A stretch of DNA of 64,000 nucleotides from positions 372,001 to 436,000 of the forward strand of contig JAWZYV010016579.1 in assembly GCA_038373885.1 (NCBI GenBank), given 5' to 3'. The notes beneath the pieces were generated by a model. It was not told the DNA's origin and did no database searches. It was given only the letters and a program-made list of their open reading frames with translations. The DNA is from Cheiracanthium punctorium (taxonomy: Eukaryota; Arthropoda; Arachnida; Araneae; Cheiracanthiidae). Both the position numbers and the translations under genes were made by a program. This document shows, in pieces, positions 1 through 11,120 of this stretch. The stretch's first letter is position 1; every line of letters begins with the position of its first letter.

Positions 1-720
1 GCACCTGAGATCGCTCCACACCGCTTATTTGCATTCAGAAGGAGCGAATAATGAAAAAGGAGCATTAAAAAAAAAGTAAATAGCACCCTTAACAAGACGT
101 TAACAAGAAAGGTCTCAAGACAGAGACAACTCGGCGAGAGATGAGCGAGTGAAACAAAAAGCAAGAAATCGTCCCGTCACAAGACGAGAAAAGGGGCGTA
201 CCTCGAACCCGCGGGTCACAAAGCAATGACAACAATTACCTGCGACCAACCCGGATGCAAGGTACCAGCAGAGGACACTTAAAGCAGCGCGTAAGCGAAG
301 GTGCGTGACAATTTTGAGCTACTGTTCTGCGCCGAAGGGTCCGATATTATCGCTTGGATATTATTTCGCCCTCCCCTGCCGACTGCTTTTGCTTTCCCAC
401 TTATCATGCAAAGGAGCGTGTTTCCATACCAAGAGGACGATCTCGTTTGCCAGCGATGTCCCAAGTCGGAAAAAAAGAGACGCCGCGGTGTCTAAGAGAT
501 GAGTGATATCCACGAACATGTTTAGTTTCGGATAAATGCACACCTTGATGCATAAGGCACAACCCCCTTCGTTTACGACCATGGAAATAGCGTTAACAAG
601 GTCTTGGTATCACTCAACGGTGAAGGGGAAAATCCTTTTTATTTTGTTCTTCAGACTCAAAGATACCACAGCAGGGGGAAGCGACGGAAGATTTCCCTGA
701 GGACAGATGCCTAATCTATT
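1..720. promoter_or_regulatory. GC-richer unique pocket, candidate regulatory island
   Basis: This stretch is clearly less AT-rich than the sequence after it and shows no repeat structure I can detect. A perfect POU octamer, ATTTGCAT, sits at 27-34, just after a CCACACC-type box. Short overlapping open frames of 61-73 codons exist on both strands around 280-580, but they look like chance openings in GC-richer DNA and match nothing recognisable. The island is cut by the window start. A regulatory role is inferred only from composition and motifs. Confidence 0.2.
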
Positions 721-2110
721 TGTGTACGTACACATTATCTCTCTCAATTACAAAACAAATAGATAAAGTAGAGATACATATTAGAGTAAGTAAACTTATA
801 CAAAATGAGGTAGAGGAATATTGCAGTTGCATTACAAATAAGTACAAGATGACTGACATGCATTGACGTGAAGTTCTGATGAAGACCATTGTGCCTCAGA
901 AATAATTAAAAACGTAATTTTGACTTTATTTTTATGATTAGTGCGCTTTACATGTGTCGCGCTGTGCTTTGTTTTACTTTCTGGATTGCTTTAATATAGA
1001 TATGCTGGTAATAAATAAAAATCTTTCTTTTTATAATGTCCGTTTAAATATACTATTTCTTTAATCCTTGGCATAGAAGGAAGGGATGAAAAAGATGTCA
1101 TTTTTTAACACGTCCTATTACGCTGCTTAACAGTTAATCAACACTTTAGAAAATTCTTGAATTTAATTTTTGTTCTACAAATGAAAACTTATCTTTTATC
1201 CGAAATTATTACGAACTTTAGACGTGGGATTTCCTCACTTCTTCAGCCATGGAGAAATTCAGAAACAGAAAATTTTAAGTGGATTATCTCTACTAAAAAA
1301 TGTCTACTGAAGTTATAAGCACAAGTGGATATTTACGCATTCCTCTTTTTATATGGAAAGAGTTGTGTTGATTCTGACTCTTGATTGTCCATAAATCAAG
1401 AGATGGATTTATGAACAATCAAGGCTGTATGTCAGTAATACCAAGGTGCTTCTCAGATCAATACAGTGAGCTTATAGAGATTAGTTCTGAAAATTTTTTA
1501 ATGCAGTGCCACGATACTGTTGGAAAAGGACAAACAGTGACACCGAAGAAGCCATCATTACTTGTGTATGGCAATAGCTGTAATGCAAAACAAAGATAGC
1601 GATATCTATTTGTTTAAAAATGGTCTTTGAACTATTGATATAAATCATGCATTAGTACTCCTTTCAAACATTTATTTTATCATTCTTGAACGCTGTTTCT
1701 AATGCTTAAACCTATGCCATGCATTACAAAATTAACCTTATTTTTCGAACTGGCCAATCGTCTCTTGGCTGACTGATACTAATCAGCCTTCAAAGGACGA
1801 TTCTGTGATTGACTATCACTCAGCATCTCGCTCTAAACCGGATAAACAACTTGTGTGTCACTTATTTCGCTTTATTAAACTGTCTTTTACGCCTGATTAC
1901 TCTGGTGGGCGAAATCGGAGACGGTGTTCAAAGACAAATTTTGTGACAACCTCATTTACTGATTGCAGTGAAAAATGGTGCTATTTTCGATCTTAAATAA
2001 ATACATATATAATCTTCGTGGACCGAATGGCGTTAGTGATCAAACAACATTGGCAGAAATTGCACACAAATGCAAAAGAGTTTTATTAGACTTGTCGACT
2101 TTTCGCAATC
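721..2110. other. AT-rich sequence without a gene
   Basis: I see no coding signal, RNA gene or terminal-repeat element here. The one structured item is the short hairpin at 1380-1423, listed separately. The part at about 1740-1960 is somewhat GC-richer but has no recognisable content. Confidence 0.6.
1380..1423. repeat. 18-bp inverted repeat (hairpin)
   Basis: The arms 1380-1397 and 1406-1423 are complementary at 17 of 18 positions around an 8-base loop. Pairing beyond the arms is weak. It could be an old palindromic repeat or a small structured RNA; there is no evidence of transcription. Confidence 0.5.
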
Positions 2111-2118
2111 ATCTAAGC

Positions 2119-2289
2119 AACACGGGCAACCTAGTCCGAGGGTCGGATGTGGCCCGCCCAGTCTTAGATCCGGCCCGCGGAACATATCAAAACCTCGTAA
2201 AAACCCTTAAAAATCCCAATTTTACGGCCCGCGACTTCGCTAACATCCTAAAGTTTGGCCCGCAACTTTTCAAAGGTTGGCCATACCTG
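2119..2289. mobile_element. hAT-type MITE with perfect 8-bp target duplication
   Basis: The element is 171 bp and is flanked by a perfect direct repeat ATCTAAGC at 2111-2118 and 2290-2297, the 8-bp duplication typical of hAT transposons. The right end reads in reverse as CAGGTATGGCCAACC, and the left end has a diverged match containing GGGCAACCTAG. The interior repeats GGCCCGC several times, in both halves. It has no coding capacity. The 106-codon open frame across it (1975-2295) is an accident of this GC-rich insert. Confidence 0.8.
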
Positions 2290-2297
2290 ATCTAAGC

Positions 2298-3659
2298 AGA
2301 AAGCTATTTATTACTTATGATCATCAAACTGTGAGAGAAAAACGTGATTAATTCAAGTTCTGTAAAGTCGAGTCAATAAGTAAGTTGAACTGTTTTCGAA
2401 CATGTACTTCTTTTCATTACTTTCGTTTTCATTTGGCAAGTATGTATGAAATTGGAAAATAACGAGAAATAACGAAAACATTTCTGTCAGTGGGTTGTAC
2501 TTCAGAACCATGCAGTGTAAGAGAATATGTCTGGCAAACTTTTTTTTTTTTTATATTACAATTTTTCTATTATTTATCATCGATTGTTACAGTTATATGC
2601 TAATAAGATCAAGTAGCCACAATATTCGCATAGTTCAGCAATAATAAAACTAATACACTCAAAAACTGCATTATCAAACAATGACTCCGTTTTATAATTA
2701 TGGCCACATGTGCAGCGTTACATAAATTAGATCTGTGTATAATTTAACTGTTCCTGCATGAATAATAGTATGATAAAGCCATGGGTAATAAACCTTATGT
2801 ATCGCGAGAAAGATGTGGTCGGTTACAATGAGAAGAGATAGCATTTAAATATTACATTCTAAAGGGGGAAAAAACTAGGCATGCTTTTTTAATACAATGT
2901 GGTAATAATAAAGAAAATAATTTTATTACATTTACAATCACAGTAAGGGGATCTGCAAATATTTAGCTCATCGGCTAGATAGTTTAAATTATTCATGTAG
3001 CACCTGATTCTTTGGCTTTGTCAGAAAATGCGACCAGAAAAAGAATACAATTGAATATGCATTTAGTCGTTGATAATTATTATTATTATTATTTATTTTA
3101 AAAATAAATTTAAAGATTCTGACAGGTAAGATTTTAATACATATCATTCCAGGGAAAAAAATGGAATTTTTAAAATTAATATTTTGTAAAATAAACATAT
3201 TAAAAATAAATCATTTGCATAAGTACACTGAACACAACACGTGATGTGCCAATGATCTAAATATTCACCTCAAATCGTCTTTTTTTCCTCCTACAAATTC
3301 GGGTCAAATTGTACAAATAAATTAATTTGAGGTCAAGGTTAAAAAATTTCCTCCTCTTTAAACCAGTCTAGAGAAAATGTGATAAAAAGCACGTACATTT
3401 TAACAGTTACGTAAAAAATAAATAAATAATTTATTCACGGACTAATAATAGTTTTAAAAGTATTGTTATTATTGGCACGAAAACCTTGCTAAACAACGTG
3501 TAAAGAAAAAAAAAATAATTTTACAGTGGAACCTTTTTTAAGAAAGAAGGTAGGAAATGTCGTTTCAGTTTAGTTTTTGGCTGTATCAATAAGGGGTTAG
3601 AAATGGAAATTAATTATTATTTGTAACACATTTAGTTTTAAAATACACACACATAAATA
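2298..3659. other. AT-rich sequence without a gene
   Basis: There are homopolymer and simple A/T tracts, such as a T run at 2540-2552 and a TTA-type repeat near 3075-3095. I detect no gene, tRNA or terminal-repeat element. Confidence 0.6.
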
Positions 3660-3825
3660 CAGTGAAACCTCCGTAAGTTGGACACCTGCGGCTCCTCAAA
3701 AAGTGTCCAACCTTCAGAGGTGTCCAACTTATATGTATATGGGTGTATTTTTACATTATGGATACGTTCCGTTCCTCAGAAAAGTGTCCAAATTATGGAG
3801 ATGCCCAACGTTGGAGGTTCCATAC
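3660..3825. mobile_element. pogo/Tc1-mariner-like MITE
   Basis: The element begins CAGTGAAACCTCCGTAAGTTGG just after a TA dinucleotide and ends with the diverged inverted copy CCAACGTTGGAGGTTCC near 3806-3822. The interior repeats the word GTGTCCAA several times in an imperfect palindrome. A CAGTG start, an AACCTCC core and TA flanks are typical of pogo/Tigger-type non-autonomous elements. The exact right boundary is uncertain by a few bases. It does not encode a transposase. Confidence 0.6.
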
Positions 3826-3967
3826 TTATACATACATGCCATCGGTAGTCATCTAACATTAGTTCAGCTAATAATTTTAACTGTGTCAGAGTTAATAACT
3901 AAAAATTTTAAAGCAAGCTAGAAATATATTTGCGATACACATATCAAGAAAAAAATAATTAGGTACA

Positions 3968-4467
3968 GGGTGATTATAATTAAAGTTCCACTTTAAAACG
4001 ATCAGAAAAGGAAAACTACTGGACCCAATGTTATCAAACTTGGTAATTGTGTAAAGGTGGTCAGGGGATTTACTATCGGCGAAAAAAAAAAAAGTTCAAA
4101 AATTCAACACCAGGGACAAGGACGTAATTTTGATTTTTGTTACTAAAATGATAATGATATAGTGTTCTTTTGAGAAAAATACTGCCTTTTTTTACCGTTT
4201 GCCCCCCCCCCTCCACAAAGTTTTTTATGAGGGGAGAGGGGTCGGACCCCTCTCCCCTCAGAACCCCCCCCCCCTTAAATACGTCCTTGCCCCTGGAGTT
4301 GAATTTTTGAACTTTTTTCCCGCGGATAATAAATTCCATAACCACATTTACACACTTACCAAGTATGATAACATTTGGTGGAGTAGTTTTCCTTTCCTGA
4401 TCTTTTTAAAGTGGTGATGGAGCGATATCTGTATTCGAATAAAGTGGAACTTTAATTATAATCACCC
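3968..4467. mobile_element. Foldback element with perfect 27-bp ends
   Basis: The two ends, 3968-3994 and 4441-4467, are perfect reverse complements over 27 bp and begin GGGTGATTATAATTAAAG. The inverted homology continues inward with mismatches for about 170 bp per arm: the block with AACACCAGGGACAAGGACG on the left is mirrored by CGTCCTTGCCCCTGGAGTT on the right. The centre holds C and G homopolymers and a nearly perfect G/C palindrome at 4228-4260. No transposase is encoded. The flanks TACA and GTAT may hint at a short target duplication, but I cannot settle it. Confidence 0.85.
4228..4260. repeat. 33-bp G/C-rich palindrome
   Basis: Two perfect 16-base arms (TGAGGGGAGAGGGGTC and its complement) surround a single unpaired central base. 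It lies at the centre of the foldback element, next to runs of ten or more C residues. A cruciform or hairpin of this strength is a likely replication or sequencing trouble spot. Confidence 0.85.
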
Positions 4468-4879
4468 GTATATATTACATATAATTATTTATAGTTGTAT
4501 ATTATTTATAACTATAGCTCTCAAAACTTTCGGTTTTGGAGAATTCTGAATTTTAAACAATCGAATTTGAAAAACTTTGCACTACATTAAAAACAAGCAC
4601 TACATGGTACAATATGATCAGTACAACTATATCATCAGATAATGTGAGTAAAGAAGAAAACAATGCCACAACGAGCAGTGAAATAAATACAATCTTCAAT
4701 GGAAAACCAGCACCTGTCCTCGCTGACATAGTGCAAGGAGAAAAAGCTACACTCCAGAGACTTTCCTCCAGGAGTATCTTTCATTTCACAGACATAGTTA
4801 ACGGGTTTCCCATTTCTTTCTATGCCTCTCTTTTTTTTTTTTTGTGTGTGTGTGTGTGTATGTGTGCAACCTCTTCCTT
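4468..4879. other. AT-rich sequence with T run and (GT)n microsatellite
   Basis: The stretch ends in a T run followed by a GT dinucleotide repeat at about 4831-4860. An open frame of 133 codons starting at 4614 runs through the microsatellite. It has no recognisable similarity and is probably spurious. Confidence 0.55.
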
Positions 4880-5240
4880 GTTAACCGAGCCGGACCAAAG
4901 ATGGGGTTACGATCGTCCAGGGAATGGATCTTTTGATGGCCTCGGGCAGTATAAAGCACTCGACGGAGCCATATCTGTATTCCAATATCTCGCAGTGACC
5001 ATGCGAGTGGGATAATTTCTGTTTACCAAGGTGGGGGTAGTTGGGATTTTTCGTGTCAACGGAACGGTGCAAGGTTGTTATTACCCCATGTCGTTAATCC
5101 ACTGGACAATCTCCGCTGGAGATGGAATCTTCTCCCGGGTAATGTGGCTGGAGCTCCGACAGTGAGCAAAAGGTTGCGGGATTGGCAAAAGATTGTAATG
5201 ATGACAGAATCGTGATTCACAGTGTAACTACGTTATACGA
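4880..5240. promoter_or_regulatory. GC-richer unique pocket, candidate regulatory island
   Basis: This non-repetitive pocket stands out sharply from the AT-rich surroundings. It includes a TTAATCC word near 5095 (bicoid/OTX-like) and GGGATT words near 5042 and 5178. It has no long open frame of recognisable type and no RNA gene that I can identify. Its regulatory role is inferred only from composition and motif words. Confidence 0.22.
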
Positions 5241-8200
5241 AAGAAGCGAAAATTGCGTTAAGCTGTAATTTTCTTTCGGTCGAAGAATAGGCGATTTTTA
5301 TCTGAGTATCAATAAAATGCGAGTGAATCTTCACCAGTATATCTAACATAGAATATTCTGGAAAAGTATTTTAAATAAAAATTTCAGAGTTGGTGTTTTA
5401 AGTTATTATCATTATTATTATTTTTTTTTTACTTTCTTTGTCAACTCACGTAAAAAAAGTTACTGAATAATAATCAAGGGTAATTTCAAGTGTGTCTGAG
5501 GAAAGAGAAAAGTTACGATAAATCCATAAAAAAATTTAAATCTAGGAAAAAAAAAATGTCGGGGAAAGGATTTCTTGTTAAACTTATTTGATTTACTACT
5601 TTCCACTCAAACTGTTTAGCGTATGTTTAATTTCCATTATATCAATCCTGTTAAATTTTTATTATTTTGTTACAGTCAATCCTTCGATTAAAAATATTAT
5701 TTGTAGTAAAATTCACTCAACTAACCTGCCCGACGATTTAAATTCTAATATCATTAAATTCTACGCAGAGGCATGTTCAAGTCGTAACTATATAACACGT
5801 TACATTAATATATTTACATATTTTACACTTACTAATTTGCAAGTATTAAAAGAACAGTATACTACACTAACAAACTGTCGCATGGGTTACTTATATATCT
5901 ATATATGCTTCCATAGTAGCTCAGTTAATTACCATCATAACAATAAATTAAATTTTCAAAGACATATTTCATAAAATCACACTCATCTAATATTTAGTCT
6001 CTCTACAACTTTCGTGATAGATCAAAAACACAACACTTCCTTTTTGAGCTAAACAAACTAAGGGGAAAATACATATTCATGTAAAAACAGACAGACGGAA
6101 AAAATCTTGATTTTAACTATCTGTATTTTTTTTACACCCCCCCCCCATGATTTTTTTTTTGTTTTGTGCGTGTGTGAGGGGGGGGGAGGGTGCAAATTTT
6201 AAAAATAAATCTAGAGGGGGGAACAAAGTTCACATAAGTAAAAATAAGTAAATAAATAAATAATAAGATATAACAGAATTCATTAAGGCTTAATAAGTGA
6301 GACACTTTGCTTTCGCACTTTGCATATGATAAAGTAACATGTATGTTGAAGAAGAATGTCCTAAAACATCTTTTGATATAACTATAGAGACAGTACAAGG
6401 CTACACAGCACTAACTAAGAAATTATTTCTAATAATATTTATTATCTGCTGTTACATGCGCCACTTTCAAATAAGTTAAATACAGTCAAGAGTCACCAAA
6501 GATGAAATAAATTAGAAATTTTGTGCTATGAAAAACATAAAATCAAATAGTTGCAAAGCACTAGCAATAAATTTTTTATGGACCTGTAACCGTGATGTTA
6601 AAAGCCCCAGCTTCTCTCTCCACAAGAATTTTAATCTTGGAAAAGATTTTCATCATTTCTAATTATCTTCCTGATACATTTACTTTGTGGCTTAACCGAA
6701 TTTCTTAATTATACCAATATCTATGATTAAGAAAATTCAGTGTAAAAGTTTTGGCATATTAGTATATTTGAAAATTTAAAAAAAAAAAAAAAAAAAAAAG
6801 AAGTCGGGCAGTATATTAATCTATTTATTCGCAAGTTAAAAAATACGTCACTCATCAAGGTGGCACTTCAAACTGACAAAAAATAATTACATAGTTTGGC
6901 AACTAAACAGTTACTGTTTAACCAGTTAGTCATGCAATGTATGTATCATAAATGTAACATGGAGCAATTTTTAAATAAATTTATACATATACATTGAAAA
7001 ATAAAAACGTTACCGTGAGCATAAAAAATTCAAAAGATTAAAAGAAGGATAAAAGAAATCTGGCACCGAACGGAGCTCCACGAACTCGCAGGAGAAGAAA
7101 AGTAGTAATGCATTTTCAAAATGCCATCAGTTCACGCGACATCGTCTCAAATCTCCACAAGAGCATCAGCACATCCACATCGCTGGATAAACAAACAAAA
7201 GAGCAGAAACGGAGCATACACAATCGTTTCTTAAACATCAAATCCGGCCGCAATCTCATCACATAACGCCCAGTTAACATCTTTAGCAAAACCAAATGAA
7301 ATCAAAAGCCCATTCTGTACGCCACTCGGACGGTATAATTCCCACGACGGTGGTGGCTTCGACGCCCCTGAGTCACGCCACTTTGCGTGATCTCGAGCAT
7401 GACTGGTATGATTTTTTTTTACCCCTCTTTTCCCTTCCCACAGCCTCCCCCAAGCACTTTTCTGCTCTGTCGCCGTGTTTACATATTGAACGCTGGAGGA
7501 CGAACGAGAAACGTTGGCTCACGCGAATTATGCTATATCTTATTGCGATTTTTATAAAAACAGGCACTTTCTTCCTCCTACAACTATTGACCTGACCAGC
7601 AGTAGCGAAAAATTTTTGTTACTGGACACTGGCCATAAAATTTCTTAAATAATTAATGAGCACGAGAATACATAAATGGAATGCCAAGCGCTTTTGATTT
7701 AATTACTCAACAGCTTCATCGATTGCCATCTGGATTTTGTAATGTCTGGGCAATTTATCACATTCTTTGGGAAGTCCATGCGGAGGACTGCGTTCAAGGG
7801 ATGTCACGCCAGCGTAAAAAGACTTTGCAGACTTTGTTCGTGACGTAATTTTGAAAAGTATTCTTGGGAGAAAGTGGTTCTTGGAAAATTTTCATAAGAA
7901 TTTTGCATAGTTTGAACGTTGACAAGTGGATTTCATGACACTATCTGTCTTGTCATTTACTTCTGCTCAAAGAATAAAAATAGCTCATGGAAGAGTTGTG
8001 TTCTAAATAAAGTTCTTTAAAATGAGCCAAAATTTCACGAATAATTTTTTTAGTGTACAAGATTTTTTTTTTTCTTTTTCTGATTTGTCGATTGTTTTAA
8101 ATAGTTCAGGAGAAAGTTCAAAGCTTTAGTTTTACTTTGGTTGTGTTAAACAAGATTTATTATAGTTATTGCAGAACGAAGTAAATTAGAAATGTGCAAA

Positions 8201-8493
8201 GAAAAAAAAAATGAAAATTTAAATCAGCTTACACGTTTTTTGTTTTTCAATTTAATAAAAAAGTAATACTGAAGAGAAAATAAAAAGTTGTTAAATACGT
8301 ACAAAAATTTCTCTTAACATACTTAAATTATTGTATTTCTTTTAAATAATACATTTAATTTAGCAAATGTAATGCTGCATTACAAAATAATACCTTTCAG
8401 TAAATGTTTTTCCAGGAAAATTAAAGAGTAATTGAAAATCTGTCCCAGACAAAAGGATAGTATAAGCTTTTCAATCTTTTGTTTCCCTTTTAC
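5241..8493. other. Long AT-rich stretch without a gene
   Basis: It contains C and G homopolymer blocks at about 6136-6225 and a 22-base A run at 6778-6799. A mildly GC-richer patch lies at about 7070-7580; it has short open frames on both strands that match nothing. A near-palindrome of 26 bases lies around 7604-7630. No gene or complete transposon is visible. Confidence 0.55.
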
Positions 8494-8585
8494 TTGTGTA
8501 TTGTGTTAAGGAAAACCTACAAGAGGAATATCTGTAAAGAGGGGGGAGGTGCTTTGGTCGGATGACTTGCTTAAGAGGTGTTTCT
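8494..8585 (-). mobile_element. SINE 3'-end fragment
   Basis: This piece aligns with the tail of the SINE copy at 20375-20585 in the same orientation. Shared words include GGAAAACCTAC and GAGGAATATCTG, followed by a G-rich tract. The tRNA-like head is missing, so this is a 5'-truncated copy or an independent fragment of the tail. Confidence 0.55.
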
Positions 8586-8640
8586 GTTTTAAGATAGACC
8601 TCTATTATGATGCTGAGACATACATGTAACAAGAAATTAA

Positions 8641-8821
8641 CCCTTTCAGATCTAATAAAATAGATTAAATTTGCTACTAAGAAAATAAAATAGAAAACTA
8701 TGATTTTTAAAATTTCGATGAAAAGTGTTTTTTCTTTATGGACACAAATTAAGGTATCTATTCTGTACAACAGTAAAGGTTATTTTTGTGGCTTCAATAG
8801 TGGACGCGGGGTCTGAAAGGT
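8641..8821. mobile_element. piggyBac-type MITE, TTAA-flanked
   Basis: The left end is TTAA followed by CCCTTTCAGATC. The right end is GGTCTGAAAGG followed by TTTAA, so the ends are inverted copies and a TTAA lies on each side. One terminal base on the right differs from the ideal GGG. At about 181 bp with no coding capacity, it is a non-autonomous member. The 99-codon open frame across 8471-8770 is incidental. Confidence 0.65.
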
Positions 8822-8907
8822 TTAAGATACATTTATTTCAATTGTATTATCACAAAATTCCACAGGTTTCAAAATTTTATATATTCTTAATCGAAACGAA
8901 ATAGGGC

Positions 8908-10246
8908 CACCCGGAGTGAAGTGGGTACCCGGTGTAGAATGGGTATAGTTACTTTTTTGTTGCTTTCATTTTACTAGACAACATTTTTCTGCAATGAAAA
9001 AATATGGTTAAAATGTTCACATATATGTGGCAACATTTTAACTTAAAAAAAAATCTGGCAACACTTTTACTAGGATTAGCACATATTTTGTTTTTCAGAA
9101 AAGAGAACGATGTGTTAATAGGGCCTGAAAGACTTCTTTCTATAAAAAAATTAGAGGAACAATTTTAGAAATATATTGCTTGAATTTTACAGTCGGTCAT
9201 CCTAACAACATAGAACTTAAAAGCAGGTAAATTTTCTAACTTACAAAAAATTTACTGCATGTTTAGTTACACGGGGTAAAGTGGGTATAGCCAATATTTT
9301 TTAGTTCAAGATGTGAATGTATGAAGATCGATCAAATTTGAAAGACCTTTGAGAGGAAATTTTGGCTTAGCAAGAGTTATGTGATGCATTTACCCTAAAG
9401 CCATTACATGTAATGTATATACTTGTATGTGTAAGAATAATAAATCATTATCTTGATAAGTGTATATAGGCCGAACTCTGTATATCTATTAGTACTATTA
9501 ACTAGGCCTATTATTTTACATATTATTATATAGCTTACCTACCCTATGCAAATTAGTACAGTAGAAGACCCAAAATTTACCTATCCGAAATCCGCAAGGC
9601 TCTAAAATCACTTTTTGTTCAATGTAAATAGTGAAATCTGCTCAGCCAGTTGCAAATTAAAAAAACTGCAGTATAACCACATAGTAAACTAACAAGTAAT
9701 TATCCTTTGAAATAGAAATATATTTTAAAATAGCACTGGCGAAGCTATGAAAAATTCGCAGAAGAAATGTAAGAGAGTGCAAGCAAAGGTTTTAAAAGTT
9801 TTAACTGCAGAATAGGTGGCTGCCAGACTCTACATTGAAGAATAAGTTAGGAACGTAAAAAAGCACAAAAAAAAAAGGACTAACTAAAAATAAACGAAAC
9901 TGTCGATGAAAAATAACAAACTAACAACATATTATGACTTCTTTCCATTAAAAAATAATTTTCAAGTATAACTGAAGTAAAATTTCTCATTTTCTCGGTT
10001 AATTATAGTGTAATTTAACTTTAACCAGCATATACCAATTCTACCCCGGACCACGGGGTAAAAATGGGTATAGCCCTTTACACAAAAATTAAAGGAAAAA
10101 GGAAAAACAAATTATGTTCAACTTAGACCTAAGATACACAATGTAAAGAATATTGAACAAAAACATGATTATATTTCATAATGTTTCTGCTATGGAACAT
10201 TAAAAATAAAAAAATCTGATTTTTATACCCATTTTACCCTGGGTGA
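8908..10246. mobile_element. Cluster of elements with GGGGTAAAGTGGGTATAG ends
   Basis: Six related copies of one terminal word occur here: forward at about 8908 and 8928, forward at 9269-9290, reversed at 10031-10049, forward at 10051-10073, and reversed at 10224-10246. The facing pairs suggest one element of about 780 bp (9269-10049) and a second of about 197 bp (10051-10246) side by side, with a left-end remnant before them. The interiors are AT-rich with no open frame of note. The superfamily cannot be named from the ends alone. Confidence 0.6.
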
Positions 10247-10503
10247 CTAATACTAGAGATACATACGCGAACACAAATACATAAATTAATACATAAAAGT
10301 CTTCTGTTTCTTTTCTTTTTTTCTTTTAAGGTGGAAAAAGTTTCTATTAAAATTATTAGTACTAATCTGAAACACCCAAGAAAACGTAAAAATCCGAGAT
10401 TCCCTCCAAACTTTTCAATGAAATTAATACTTCACAATTCAGTAATAGTCATACATTATTTTATAAATGTTTGCACGATATATGATAGAAAGGAGTGAAT
10501 AAA

Positions 10504-10596
10504 GTTATTTATATAATAAACATTATATTAACAAATAACAAGTTAACAATAAACACGTTATTTATATAACAAACATTATATAAATATATAGTTCAG
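10504..10596. repeat. 53-bp tandem duplication
   Basis: The word starting GTTATTTATATAA and running into AACATTATA appears at 10504 and again at 10557, giving a period of 53 bp for just under two units. It is AT-rich, and I see no function. Confidence 0.55.
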
Positions 10597-10651
10597 TTGT
10601 AAAACCTTGTTAACGTGTGTACTTCTTTTTAAGAACTGCCCAACACACCTA

Positions 10652-10688
<37 letters not shown>

Positions 10689-10691
10689 AAA
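10652..10691. repeat. (AC)n followed by poly-A
   Basis: A short AC microsatellite leads into an A run of about 25 bases. No retroposon body is recognisable upstream. Confidence 0.9.
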
Positions 10692-10839
10692 CAAGTAATA
10701 CAAAGAATTTCTCTCGCAGCAAAAATCTATTTTATGTGTGTAAAAGTTAGTTAATCGTTTCGGAACAAACATGCTCATTTACTTATACTTGCACCGCAAC
10801 GAAAACACGGAATACCTAAAAACACAATACCTAACGGTA

Positions 10840-11120
10840 ACACAACAAAATCACCCGACTAGTCGTCGTAACGCATTTCGAACGTTATCACATTCCGGTA
10901 ATCCAATATGGCGACCTGTCAACGTCGATCATGGCAAAGGAACACGGCCCTTGAGTACCAGGAGGTCGCGGGACCTATCCGTCAGATCACACCCCCGCCC
11001 TCGGTTGTGTCAACGACAATGAAACATTCGTTGCCGGATAGTAACGTATACCCTAGAAAGGAAAGAAATGGATACTTGAAAATTAACCATGCTGACATCT
11101 TACATTCGGTGGAGTAGAAC
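10840..11120. promoter_or_regulatory. GC-richer pocket with YY1-like and KLF-like sites
   Basis: This pocket is non-repetitive and relatively rich in CpG. It holds AATATGGCGAC at 10905-10915, which fits the YY1/Pho consensus, and a CACCCCCGCCC-type box near 10988. Two overlapping open frames of 69 and 83 codons cross it in different phases; neither is recognisable and neither has clear splice signals. It could be an enhancer, a promoter, or an unrecognised exon. Confidence 0.25.

Noticed and set aside
1975..2295. 106-codon open frame
   Set aside because: Most of its C-terminal half is the hAT MITE at 2119-2289, so it is not a gene.
4614..5015. 133-codon open frame
   Set aside because: It runs through a T run and a GT microsatellite, encoding a low-complexity FFFLCVCVC-type stretch, and matches nothing.
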